64,000 nt of DNA from JAAYOS01 sp050950785 (GTDB lineage Bacteria; Bacillota; Clostridia; Oscillospirales; JAAYOS01). Under the pieces are notes generated by a model that saw only the letters and a program-made list of their open reading frames with translations, ran no database searches and was not told the DNA's origin. Positions within the stretch are counted from its first letter, which is position 1. Each line of letters opens with the position of its first letter. This document shows positions 37,061-45,107 of the stretch, one piece after another. The position numbers and the translations under genes were made by a program. The stretch covers positions 7,546-71,545 of the forward strand of contig JBMNIG010000023.1 in assembly GCA_050950785.1 (NCBI GenBank), given 5' to 3'.

Positions 37061-37771
37061 TCATTTGCGATCAGTAGACGCATCCTGTGGTTTAGAAAGC
37101 TCAAATTTGTAACCCACGCCCCAAACAGTCTTGAGACACCACTTATCGCTTGCACCCTCCAGTTTTTCTCTCAGTCGTTTAATATGCACGTCAACTGTAC
37201 GGCTGTCTCCGAAATAATCAAACCCCCACACTTCGTCCAATAACTGATCACGGGTATACACCCTATTGGGGGATGACGCCAGGAAAAACAGCAGTTCAAG
37301 TTCCTTTGGAGGTGTATCGATCCTTTTACCGCATACAGTCAATTCAAATGACTCCATGTTGATCTCAAGGTTTTCAAAGGTCAGGCGTTTCACCTTATCC
37401 TTTTCACCACCGAACCTGCGCATAACTGCGTGGACACGTGCTATTACCTCTTTCATTTCGAAGGGCTTTACGACGTAGTCGTCTGCGCCCATCTGCAGCC
37501 CGGATACCTTATCGGTGGTCTCACCCTTTGCGGTTATCATGATTATAGGGACCTGTGACTCGGTGCGGATCTCCCGGAGCACGCCCCAACCGTCGAGTTT
37601 GGGAATCATAACGTCAAGCAGTATTATGTCGGGGGAAAACTCCTTAAAAAGGCGAAGGGCTTCTTCGCCGTCACGCGCAATCTCGGTCCGAAATCCTTCA
37701 CGTTCCATATAGAGACCGAAAAGCTCAGATATATTGTCATCGTCCTCGACAATAAGCATCTTTCTTGACAT
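37061..37771 (-). CDS. OmpR/PhoB-family response regulator
   Basis: DNA-binding response regulator, 236 aa from the ATG at 37771 (GGAG nine nt upstream); an earlier in-frame start at 37804 is less likely. Receiver domain with acidic pocket VEDDD (8-12), phospho-acceptor Asp53 in IILLDVMIPK, and the conserved Lys in DDYVVKPF. The winged-helix Trans_reg_C domain has PPKELELLFFLASSPNRVYT and VDVHIKRLREKLE. Forms a pair with the histidine kinase 30 nt downstream. Confidence 0.95.
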   Translation of the reverse strand: MSRKMLIVEDDDNISELFGLYMEREGFRTEIARDGEEALRLFKEFSPDIILLDVMIPKLDGWGVLREIRTESQVPIIMITAKGETTDKVSGLQMGADDYVVKPFEMKEVIARVHAVMRRFGGEKDKVKRLTFENLEINMESFELTVCGKRIDTPPKELELLFFLASSPNRVYTRDQLLDEVWGFDYFGDSRTVDVHIKRLREKLEGASDKWCLKTVWGVGYKFELSKPQDASTDRK

Positions 37772-38009
37772 ATTCGTCAGCTCCGTTTCGCTCAATATAG
37801 TCAATTTGTCATTCTGTCCAGTCTGCTTGTCCGATTACTTTAATTATAATGATATTGGGATCAAAATACAATGAACAATTTGTAAAAAACCACTCCCTGC
37901 CACGCTCTACAATCCAGCTTGCTCCTTTTACAGCATATTTATAATAAAATGGTTGTTTTTACAAGTGTTTGATGTTAATATATAGGAAAACATAAAAGGG
38001 GTTGAAATT

Positions 38010-38789
38010 ATGGACAGAACTGAAGAACGTATCTTCACAGCGCGCAAAATAACGCCAAACACTTACGTAATAACCGGAACGGGCTGCGAAAGCTATCTTC
38101 TGCTTGGGGATGAGTGTGCGATGCTCATCGACTCAGGCATGTCTAAGAGAAATCTTAAAGAATTTTGTGAGACACTGACCGACCTTCCCATAGCCGGAGT
38201 CATCAACACCCACGGCCATGGCGACCACACCCTTGGCAACGGATGGTTCAAAAAGGCCTATATGCACCCACTGGCAGTTGAGGACGCAAGAAGAGGCTTC
38301 GGTGACTTGACCGGGTACCCAATGGATTATGAGATCGAAACAGTAGAAGAGGGTAGGATCTTCAACCTGGGAAACCGTGAGCTTGAGATAATCTACATTG
38401 GTGCACATAGCTTGGGCAGTATTGCAATTCTGGATCGTACATGCCGTATGCTTTTTACCGGTGACGAGCTTGATCCCGGTCAGGTCCTATGCAATATGAG
38501 CGGTATAAAATCTCCGGGTCAAACTATAGAAAACCACCAGCGCAACATGAAAAAGCTGAAAGCTCGCTATGATGAGTATGATATCATTTGCCCCGCCCAC
38601 AACGGTACACCTATTGACAAGTCCTATGTCAACGACTTTATCATCCTTGACCAGATGATCATGGACGGTGTGCCCGGCAGAGAGGATATTTCTTCTCCAA
38701 CCCTTCCATTCAAGAGGCCGGAGGGTGCTTTACGTCTTAATTATAAGTGCGCGCATATTTGCTACCATCCAAATGCAATTTTTGAGTAG
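38010..38789 (+). CDS. MBL-fold metallo-hydrolase
   Basis: Cytoplasmic metallo-beta-lactamase-fold enzyme, 259 aa. Metal motif NTHGHGDHTLGN (about residue 68), IGAHSLGS, LFTGDELDPG and the late CPAHNGTPI. It belongs to the same broad group as the hydrolase at 18769, but the two are not near copies. ATG at 38010 follows AAAAGGGG. The substrate cannot be told. It is divergent from the response regulator gene and upstream of the ABC exporter, with no evidence that it is co-transcribed with either. Confidence 0.85.
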   Translation: MDRTEERIFTARKITPNTYVITGTGCESYLLLGDECAMLIDSGMSKRNLKEFCETLTDLPIAGVINTHGHGDHTLGNGWFKKAYMHPLAVEDARRGFGDLTGYPMDYEIETVEEGRIFNLGNRELEIIYIGAHSLGSIAILDRTCRMLFTGDELDPGQVLCNMSGIKSPGQTIENHQRNMKKLKARYDEYDIICPAHNGTPIDKSYVNDFIILDQMIMDGVPGREDISSPTLPFKRPEGALRLNYKCAHICYHPNAIFE

Positions 38790-38829
38790 ACTTTGAAAAT
38801 CCATTGATTTTCTCTGTTGAACGCTTTCT

Positions 38830-38891
38830 TTGACATTTTATACAGCCGGTCGTATAATAGTTGTTAAATCAACTATTTTACGGCCGGTCGT
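38830..38891 (+). promoter_or_regulatory. Consensus promoter with duplicated GCCGGTCGT boxes for the ABC exporter
   Basis: TTGACA (38830-38835), 17 nt, TATAAT (38853-38858), both perfect. A box CAGCCGGTCGT (38843-38853) fills the spacer up to the -10. A second, CGGCCGGTCGT (38881-38891), lies 38 nt later. Between them is an inverted repeat AATAGTTG / CAACTATT (38856-38863, 38870-38877). A repressor bound here would block polymerase. Drug-responsive control of an exporter is the natural reading, but no regulator gene is adjacent. Confidence 0.75.
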
Positions 38892-38924
38892 TTTGTCCCT
38901 GCAGCCGTAACAGGAGGTTATGCC

Positions 38925-40652
38925 TTGATATCAAAATTTATGAAAAAGCATGGCTGGAAGTATATCCCGGGCATTCTGTTCTTAGCACTGAACTCTAAAA
39001 TCCAGACTCTGGCACCGGCGGCTCTTGGCAAAGCCATAGACATGTTGGAAAGCGGAATAGCTGAAAGATCCGCGGTCTACCGTCAGGCTACCATGATATT
39101 GCTTATAGCCGTTGGAGTACTTGTTACACGATTTATATGGCGGATGTTCATCGTAATGAATGCCCGGACAATGGAGGTCTATTTAAGGGAGGAGCTTTTT
39201 AAGAAGCTGCAGCGCCTGCCTGTGTCATTTTTTGCAAAGCAGCGTTCGGGCGACTTGATGGCATATGCAACAAATGACGTTGGAGCAGTGCGAATGACCT
39301 TTGGGCCTGTGTTGGCTATGAGCTTTAACGGGATGATCACCGGAGGTCTGGCGATCTTTTCAATGGTAAATGAGGTTGATAGCAGGCTTACCCTTTTTGC
39401 ACTGCTTCCGATCCCCATTGCAGCCGCGGGTATCGTTATCATAGGACGACTGGTGCGCTTAAGATTTCGCAAAGTACAAGCGCTTTTTGCAAAGCTATCG
39501 GGTTTTGTAAACGAGTCGATCATGGGCATTAAAGTTGTCAAGACTTTTGCAAGGGAAGACGAATGGCTCAACGAGTTTACCAAGGTGTCGGCAGATATGC
39601 GTGATGCTAACATAAAACTTGCCAATACAAGCTCCAGACTCGGCCCCATCACTGCCATCACCTTTGGATTGAGCTTTGCCATAAGCCTGATATACGGCGG
39701 AAATCTTGTGGCACAGGGTTTACTTCCCCTCGGCAGTCTTGTGGCATTCCAGGGATATTTGATCCTTTTAGAAAGACCTGTAATACAGTTGGGAAGAATA
39801 GTCAACATGCTGCAACGCGGCCTTGCATCCTACAAAAGGCTCAGCGGCATCTACAAGGAGCCGGATATGCCTGAGAGCGAAATGATTCCTTACTCAAAGG
39901 AGATACGTGGCTCTATTTCAGCCAAAAACTTGACCTTTACCTATCCGGGAATGTCATCTCCTGCACTCAGAAATATCAGCTTCGACCTCAAAGCAGGTCA
40001 GACCCTCGGCATTGCAGGTCCTACGGGTAGCGGTAAGACAACACTTGTCAGTCTCATCCTGAAATTCTACGAAGCTCCGAACGGAAGCTTGTTTATTGAC
40101 GGTGAGGATATCAATGATATTCCGGCATTGTCGATCAGGGAAAGTGTAGGGTATGTTCCGCAAGACGGCTTTCTTTTTTCAAGCAACATATCGGACAACA
40201 TTTCTTTCTATCAACCCGGAACCAATGATGAGAAAATAAGGCATGCAGCCAAACTGGCTGGCATTGGAAATGAAATCGAGTCATTCCCCAACAAATACGA
40301 TACGATGGTGGGGGAACGCGGAACTCATCTGTCAGGAGGGCAAAAGCAGCGAATAGCTCTTGCCAGAGCACTGATCCGTGACCCGAAAATTTTGATCTTA
40401 GACGACACACTCTCCGCTGTAGACAACTTAACCGAGCAAACAATCGTTTCTCACCTCAATGGAGTTCTCTCGGAGAAAACTTCTATCGTTATCAGTCATA
40501 GGCTCTCCTCGCTACGAAGTGCGTCTAAAATACTCTGGCTACGAGACGGCGAGATCACCGAAAGTGGTACTCACGAAGAACTTATGGCTCTAGGTGGCGA
40601 GTACTACGAAACCTACACTAAACAGTCGAAGGAGGCGGAGCAGAATGGCTAA
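38925..40652 (+). CDS. Heterodimeric ABC exporter subunit A (degenerate catalytic site)
   Basis: Type IV ABC exporter half-transporter, 575 aa: six TM helices (about 10-300) and one nucleotide-binding domain. Walker A GPTGSGKT at 365-372, Q-loop VGYVPQDGFLF, signature LSGGQKQR, Walker B ILILDDTLSAVD. The residue after the Walker B Asp is Asp494 rather than the catalytic Glu. This is the hallmark of the non-canonical subunit in heterodimers of the BmrC/TM287 kind. TTG start at 38925 with CAGGAGG. It overlaps the next gene by eight nt. Confidence 0.93.
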   Translation: MISKFMKKHGWKYIPGILFLALNSKIQTLAPAALGKAIDMLESGIAERSAVYRQATMILLIAVGVLVTRFIWRMFIVMNARTMEVYLREELFKKLQRLPVSFFAKQRSGDLMAYATNDVGAVRMTFGPVLAMSFNGMITGGLAIFSMVNEVDSRLTLFALLPIPIAAAGIVIIGRLVRLRFRKVQALFAKLSGFVNESIMGIKVVKTFAREDEWLNEFTKVSADMRDANIKLANTSSRLGPITAITFGLSFAISLIYGGNLVAQGLLPLGSLVAFQGYLILLERPVIQLGRIVNMLQRGLASYKRLSGIYKEPDMPESEMIPYSKEIRGSISAKNLTFTYPGMSSPALRNISFDLKAGQTLGIAGPTGSGKTTLVSLILKFYEAPNGSLFIDGEDINDIPALSIRESVGYVPQDGFLFSSNISDNISFYQPGTNDEKIRHAAKLAGIGNEIESFPNKYDTMVGERGTHLSGGQKQRIALARALIRDPKILILDDTLSAVDNLTEQTIVSHLNGVLSEKTSIVISHRLSSLRSASKILWLRDGEITESGTHEELMALGGEYYETYTKQSKEAEQNG

Positions 40653-42456
40653 TAACAAAAAAACCGAGCGCAACAACATACCTCCGTCAACGACTGCGGG
40701 CAGCAGACAGAAGATGCCTAAAAAGCGCTCCAGTTTAATGCGTCTGGCAATTTTGATGCGCCCCCATTTGGGTAAACTGCTCCTTGCAATGCTGTGCGTG
40801 ATAATTGTCAACTCTGCAGACCTTCTAAAACCCTATCTCTCAAAAATCGTGATCGACGATTTTCTTGTAGGCAAAAAACAGCAACAGGGTATCTATTCCA
40901 TCGTTGGAATAGGAGTAATATACTTTATAGTAGTGGCAATCGGTTCACTTTTGTCTATGACTCAGGTCAGGCTTATTACCCGTCTGTCTCAGAGCATTCT
41001 CAACAAGTTGCGTAAGGAAACATTCAATAAGATCCTGTTTATGCCGATGAAGGTACTTGATAGGCACGGCACCGGGCGTTTGATCACTCGCGCAACAAAT
41101 GATGTTGAAACTGTAAATGAATTTTATTCCGATGTGTTCTTGAATCTCTTTAGAGATGTCTTTATGCTCATAGGGATAGTCATTGCAATGTTACTGATGG
41201 ATGCCTCCCTTGCTTTGGTTGCATTCACGGGAGTACCGCTGATTGCTATTATCACTTTTTCACTCAAGCGTATTATCAAACGTAACTTCAGGAATATGAA
41301 GACGATCATCGGCCGGATAAATGGGTTCTTTGCCGAAAACATATCGGGAATGCGGATCGTCCAGGCGTTCAACCGGCAACCGGAAAAGCTAAAGGAGTTT
41401 CGGGAGCTAAACAATGCCTATTACCGCACAACTAAGCTTCAGGTGTTTTTTAACTCATTTTTGCGGCCAGTGATGGAAGTTATAAACAGCGCAGTAATTG
41501 CACTATTAATTGCTTACGGATACAACAGGATAAAAGGCGGACTGCTCGAAATAGGGGTACTATACGCCTTTACAGACTATGTAAAGCAGTTCTTTAATCC
41601 AATCAATGACTTAGCAGAGAAGTATACAACAGTTCAGTCCGCACTTGTTTCTACCGATCGCATATATGAGATACTTGATGAAACCGACCTAGAAGAGCCC
41701 CATACCGGAACAAAGAGAGGCAAAGTTGTTGGCGACTTAGAGTTTAAGAATGTTTGGTTTGCATATGAAGGTGAAGACTGGGTGCTCAAGGACATAAGCT
41801 TTCATGTTCCGGCGGGAAAGAAAGCTGCATTTGTTGGGGCAACCGGCGTAGGCAAGTCAACGATCATAAGCTTAGTCAGCCGATACTACAAAGTTCAAAA
41901 GGGGCAGATACTGGTTGATGGCGTTCCCGTTGAGGACTGGAATCTCCGGGACCTTCGCCGCGGCGTATGTACAGTCCTGCAGGATGTATTCCTGTTTACC
42001 GGCACTGTGGCCGATAATATTGAAATGTCAGCAGGTCTGACACATCATGAAATCGAAACAGCACTTGAGAAGGCATGCGCCAACGAGTTTATTATGGAAA
42101 TGGGAGGCTTGTCGGCACCTGTAACTGAGCAAGGCCTGAATTTCTCCACCGGACAGCGTCAGCTACTCTCCTTTGCACGGGCAATCGCCCATAACCCTTC
42201 CATTCTCGTTTTGGACGAAGCAACAGCGCATATTGATACCCAGACGGAGACACTCATATCTCAATCATTAGATAGCATCTCCCAAGGGAGAACCTCAGTT
42301 TTTATTGCCCACCGCCTTTCCACCATACGGGACTGCGACATAATATTTGTTCTGCACGACGGAACTGTCGCAGAGCAGGGCACACACGATGAGTTGTACG
42401 CAAAAAATGGTTTGTACACAGAGCTTATAAATGCGCAGATGAAGTCACAATCGTGA
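40645..42456 (+). CDS. Heterodimeric ABC exporter subunit B (catalytic)
   Basis: Partner half-transporter, 603 aa from the ATG at 40645 (AAGGAGGCGGAG in front). A basic N-terminal extension is followed by six TM helices and the nucleotide-binding domain: Walker A GATGVGKS, Q-loop VLQDVFLF, signature altered to FSTGQRQ, Walker B ILVLDEATAHID with the catalytic Glu, and H-loop FIAHRLSTI. The altered signature here and the Glu-to-Asp change in the partner fall on the same composite ATP site. This supports an asymmetric pair. Likely exports drugs, lipids or peptides; substrate unknown. Confidence 0.93.
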   Translation: MANNKKTERNNIPPSTTAGSRQKMPKKRSSLMRLAILMRPHLGKLLLAMLCVIIVNSADLLKPYLSKIVIDDFLVGKKQQQGIYSIVGIGVIYFIVVAIGSLLSMTQVRLITRLSQSILNKLRKETFNKILFMPMKVLDRHGTGRLITRATNDVETVNEFYSDVFLNLFRDVFMLIGIVIAMLLMDASLALVAFTGVPLIAIITFSLKRIIKRNFRNMKTIIGRINGFFAENISGMRIVQAFNRQPEKLKEFRELNNAYYRTTKLQVFFNSFLRPVMEVINSAVIALLIAYGYNRIKGGLLEIGVLYAFTDYVKQFFNPINDLAEKYTTVQSALVSTDRIYEILDETDLEEPHTGTKRGKVVGDLEFKNVWFAYEGEDWVLKDISFHVPAGKKAAFVGATGVGKSTIISLVSRYYKVQKGQILVDGVPVEDWNLRDLRRGVCTVLQDVFLFTGTVADNIEMSAGLTHHEIETALEKACANEFIMEMGGLSAPVTEQGLNFSTGQRQLLSFARAIAHNPSILVLDEATAHIDTQTETLISQSLDSISQGRTSVFIAHRLSTIRDCDIIFVLHDGTVAEQGTHDELYAKNGLYTELINAQMKSQS

Positions 42457-42469
42457 CTTCATCTTAACC

Positions 42470-42536
42470 AGACAAGGGGATGGTTCTTTTGTCTTGGAGT
42501 CAGCTCCAAGATAGATCAATCACCCCCTTGTCTCGC
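42470..42536. repeat. Dispersed repeat copy downstream of the ABC exporter
   Basis: AGACAAGGGGATGGTTCTTT followed by TGTCTTGG, and an inverted end CCCCCTTGTCTCG about 25 nt later. Same family as the cluster at 26991. The inverted ends may form a stem, so it could also act as the exporter terminator. Confidence 0.55.
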
Positions 42537-42613
42537 TTTGGGCTTGCCGAGTTCGCAGCACAAAATCTATTCGATATAAAAGACCTGTTCGTTGAAAACG
42601 AACAGGTCATGTT

Positions 42614-42698
42614 TGGTGGAGGAGGGCGGATTTGAACCACCGAAGTCACTGACAACAGATTTACAGTCTGCCCCCTTTGGCCACTTGGGTACTCCTCC
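42614..42698 (-). tRNA. tRNA-Tyr (anticodon GUA)
   Basis: Minus-strand class II tRNA with acceptor GGAGGAG/CTCCTCC, anticodon loop CTGTAAA, long variable arm, T-loop GGTTCAAATCC and encoded CCA. Four nt after tRNA-Thr and in the same transcript. Confidence 0.97.
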
Positions 42699-42701
42699 AT
42701 A

Positions 42702-42777
42702 TGGAGCTGGTGAACGGACTCGAACCATCAACCTGCTGATTACAAGTCAGCTGCTCTGCCAGTTGAGCTACACCAGC
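42702..42777 (-). tRNA. tRNA-Thr (anticodon UGU)
   Basis: Minus-strand tRNA with acceptor GCTGGTG/CACCAGC, anticodon loop CTTGTAA, T-loop GGTTCGAGTCC, encoded CCA. First gene of the Thr-Tyr pair. Confidence 0.97.
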
Positions 42778-42813
42778 ATTTTTTAGTCGTTCCATTTTCG
42801 GAACGGCCTAATC

Positions 42814-42842
42814 ATAATACCATATTCGTATTTTTGTGTCAA
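42814..42842 (-). promoter_or_regulatory. Promoter of the tRNA-Thr/tRNA-Tyr pair
   Basis: On the minus strand TTGACA (42842-42837), 17 nt, TATTAT (42819-42814), 37 nt before the tRNA-Thr 5' end. Confidence 0.8.
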
Positions 42843-43302
42843 CACTTTTATTTAGGCAAAAAATGTCGCGGAAATTGCAAAGTTGAATTCCAACCGTTTG
42901 CCCAGCAAAGTTGGAAAATAAACTTATTTTGCTTTTTAGGATCGACGTATACGAATAGCATTTTCATATCCGACTTTTCACTAATTGTATTTACAATGAG
43001 CTCTAGCCGAAGTCCATGACTTTAGTTAGTGGGATGAAGGCTCTATAATGAACTTATCAACGCTAACTCCATCTAATTCTGCCATTTCAACGATATTTTT
43101 GTGCTAAAACTTTGAAAACGCAAAGAAAGTTTGTGCAACACAACCCTTTAGATCTAGACTCTCAACTATCCAGAATCCTTGATATCGGATAATAAATTTT
43201 CCAAGTGTTTTTATTTAGGTTTGTTGCAACAATGTTGATTTCAAGGTAAACTATACTAGTTAAAAACATAAACCTTGACAGCAAGTGTTGGTAGGAGGGA
43301 AT
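42843..43302. other. Intergenic region before tadA, no gene seen
   Basis: 460 nt, AT-rich, no open frame with a ribosome site and no clear hairpin. Short frames here show no recognisable protein. Confidence 0.5.
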
Positions 43303-43773
43303 ATGGAATATAGAAAGATATCGGCAGAGGAAGCAAAAGAATACATGCTTGAGGCTATTGAGCTTGCTCAGATGTCTGCTGAAGAAGGTGAAGTTCCTGT
43401 TGGTTGCGTTGTTGTCTGCGAAGGGAAAATAGTTGGCAGGGGTAGAAACCGCCGTGAGCTGGGACGCAATGCCCTTGCACATGCCGAGATCGAGGCAATC
43501 GACGAAGCATGTAGGAGATTGGGTGGATGGCGCCTATGGAAATGCGCCCTTGTTGTAACCCTTGAGCCTTGTCCAATGTGTGCCGGAGCTATCATCAATG
43601 CGCGAATACCGCAGGTTTTTTTCGGAGCCTCTGATCGAAAGGGAGGCGCTTGCGGAAGTGTTACGAATATATTTGATCGACCCTTTAACCACAAGCCTGA
43701 AGTTGAAAGCGGCATCTTGAAAGACGAGTGTGCATCTTTGCTCAGTGACTTTTTTAAGAAATTAAGGAAATGA
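43303..43773 (+). CDS. tadA: tRNA-specific adenosine deaminase
   Basis: Converts A34 to inosine in tRNA-Arg(ACG); 156 aa, cytoplasmic. Zinc and catalytic motif His60-Ala-Glu62 (HAEIEAID), then Pro89-Cys90-Pro-Met-Cys93 (EPCPMCAGAI), typical of the CDA fold. The ATG at 43303 follows AGGAGGG; an in-frame start at 43285 lies inside the ribosome site region and is rejected. It sits next to two tRNA groups. Confidence 0.95.
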   Translation: MEYRKISAEEAKEYMLEAIELAQMSAEEGEVPVGCVVVCEGKIVGRGRNRRELGRNALAHAEIEAIDEACRRLGGWRLWKCALVVTLEPCPMCAGAIINARIPQVFFGASDRKGGACGSVTNIFDRPFNHKPEVESGILKDECASLLSDFFKKLRK

Positions 43774-44116
43774 AGATATCTTTGATTCGTTATCATTTAT
43801 ACCAACATCAAACTCAAAAACTAAAATATCGTGTTTTTGATCCCCTTTTTGTGAAAACACTTATTCTCCATATCTCTTAATAAAATTATTTCCTTAGCTC
43901 ACCACTAGTACAGGCAATCGAAAATCAGCGCACTATATTCGAGGCATTGATGGTTTCTTGCAATAGCTATAACATCCAACTAGAATGACATATAGTATGG
44001 AATACTAGTATGTTGATTCTGCATAATAAATGCCCTAACTATTGCCGACAAATTATAACATTGTTTTATTGCCAAAATAACCATTTAAAAACTGTTGGTT
44101 TACTGATTAATTTTTG
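43774..44116. other. Intergenic region between tadA and the tRNA cluster
   Basis: 343 nt, very AT-rich. I looked for the SRP RNA that often follows tadA in Firmicutes and did not recognise one. No gene supported. Confidence 0.45.
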
Positions 44117-44145
44117 TTGACAAACCTGTCGCTTTCTAATATAAT
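44117..44145 (+). promoter_or_regulatory. Promoter of the Met-Glu-Val tRNA cluster
   Basis: Perfect TTGACA (44117-44122), 17 nt, perfect TATAAT (44140-44145), 26 nt before tRNA-Met. Confidence 0.85.
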
Positions 44146-44171
44146 GTTTCTTGCACTGCAAAAAACGATGT

Positions 44172-44248
44172 GGCGGCATAGCTCAGCTGGCTAGAGCATT
44201 CGGTTCATACCCGACAGGTCGTTGGTTCAAGTCCGACTGCCGCTACCA
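44172..44248 (+). tRNA. tRNA-Met, elongator type (anticodon CAU)
   Basis: Acceptor GGCGGCA with TGCCGCT (G1-U72), anticodon loop TTCATAC, T-arm GGTTCAAGTCC and encoded CCA. The anticodon stem lacks the three G-C pairs of initiators, and the sequence resembles Bacillus elongator tRNA-Met. Confidence 0.93.
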
Positions 44249-44251
44249 GAT

Positions 44252-44326
44252 GGCCCGTTGGTCAAGGGGTTAAGACACCGCCCTTTCACGGCGGAGACAG
44301 GAGTTCGATTCTCCTACGGGTCACCA
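44252..44326 (+). tRNA. tRNA-Glu (anticodon UUC)
   Basis: Acceptor GGCCCGT/ACGGGTC, anticodon stem CCGCC/GGCGG with loop CTTTCAC, T-arm GAGTTCGATTCTC and encoded CCA. Three nt after tRNA-Met. Confidence 0.97.
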
Positions 44327-44398
44327 TGGTAATGCTGACGAGAGTAACGTTGATTCGTTTCTCTCGTCAAGCACTATTTGAACCGATATATTCGTTAC

Positions 44399-44474
44399 GG
44401 AGGCATAGCTCAGCTGGTAGAGCACCTGCCCCACACGCAGGGGGTCACAGGTTCGAGTCCTGTTGTCTCCACCA
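44399..44474 (+). tRNA. tRNA-Val (anticodon CAC) with C33
   Basis: Acceptor GGAGGCA/TGTCTCC, D-arm GCTCAGCTGGTAGAGC, anticodon stem CCTGC/GCAGG with loop CCCACAC, T-arm CAGGTTCGAGTCCTG and encoded CCA. The base before the anticodon is C, where U33 is nearly universal. Otherwise the cloverleaf is complete. Confidence 0.92.
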
Positions 44475-44704
44475 AATTTGAGACACTGAGTTGACATTTA
44501 GTACGGATTTCAACGTCGGTGTTAGTCTAGTCGTCCTTAAGTGATTGTTTTCAATACTTAGGGGCATTTTTTTATCTCTGGCCTGCCTTTTGAGGGTATG
44601 TGGAAAGGGAGCACTGCAAAATGAAAATTTTTGCATCCCTTTTTTGGCTTATGCCGAACTGCCGGCCTGAGAGGTGGATTCCAGAGGATCCGTAAGGCGA
44701 CCGG

Positions 44705-44926
44705 CTACCTCCCGTACACTATTGTCTGTGAGATAAAAGAATATTTTTTTGCGTTGATCTCTATGTACTCGATTTTTCCATAGGCCAGGCTGAATACTGC
44801 GGACTGGGTTTTGACACTGAGGCAGTCCTCCGGCTTTTTGAAATCCGCCATCAAGGCGTCCTTCGACTCGAATAAAACAGTAGACTCTGGGTTCTTTATA
44901 GTATAATATTTGATAAGAAATAATAT
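44705..44926 (-). pseudogene. Possible LytTR-type regulator fragment
   Basis: An open minus-strand frame of about 70 codons without a good start reads FESKDALMADFKKPEDCLSV, then KTQSAVFSLAYGKIEYIEI before ending. The second part resembles the beginning of a LytTR DNA-binding domain (lsVKt..xxxxlxyxxIxYIE), and the first part the end of a receiver-domain linker. It has neither a complete receiver nor a complete LytTR domain, so it looks like a decayed remnant. The rest of 44475-45107 holds no gene I can support. Confidence 0.35.
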
Positions 44927-45107
44927 TTAGTCATAAGTGAGCTTGAAGTACGACTTTTTGTTGGCTTGGCCGTTCTGTATGATGTAAACTGCTAGAAGTA
45001 AAATGTTTGGAAAATCATTATTCTATGCCCGCAATTGTCGTAGTTTTGTCCACAAACATTCGGAACCACTTCATAGTGGGTCAACTTTTAAGATTGGGTG
45101 ACGACAT

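Noticed and set aside
42592..42786. Open frame reading EEGGFEPPKS and GAGERTRTINLL
   Set aside because: It is the plus-strand translation of two minus-strand tRNA genes (Tyr and Thr), a well-known false protein.
43774..44116. SRP RNA (ffs) after tadA
   Set aside because: No GNRA-capped helix 8 motif or extended stem could be recognised.
44445..44636. Minus-strand frame ending WWRQQDSNL
   Set aside because: The end is antisense tRNA-Val sequence and the start has no ribosome site; a known tRNA shadow.
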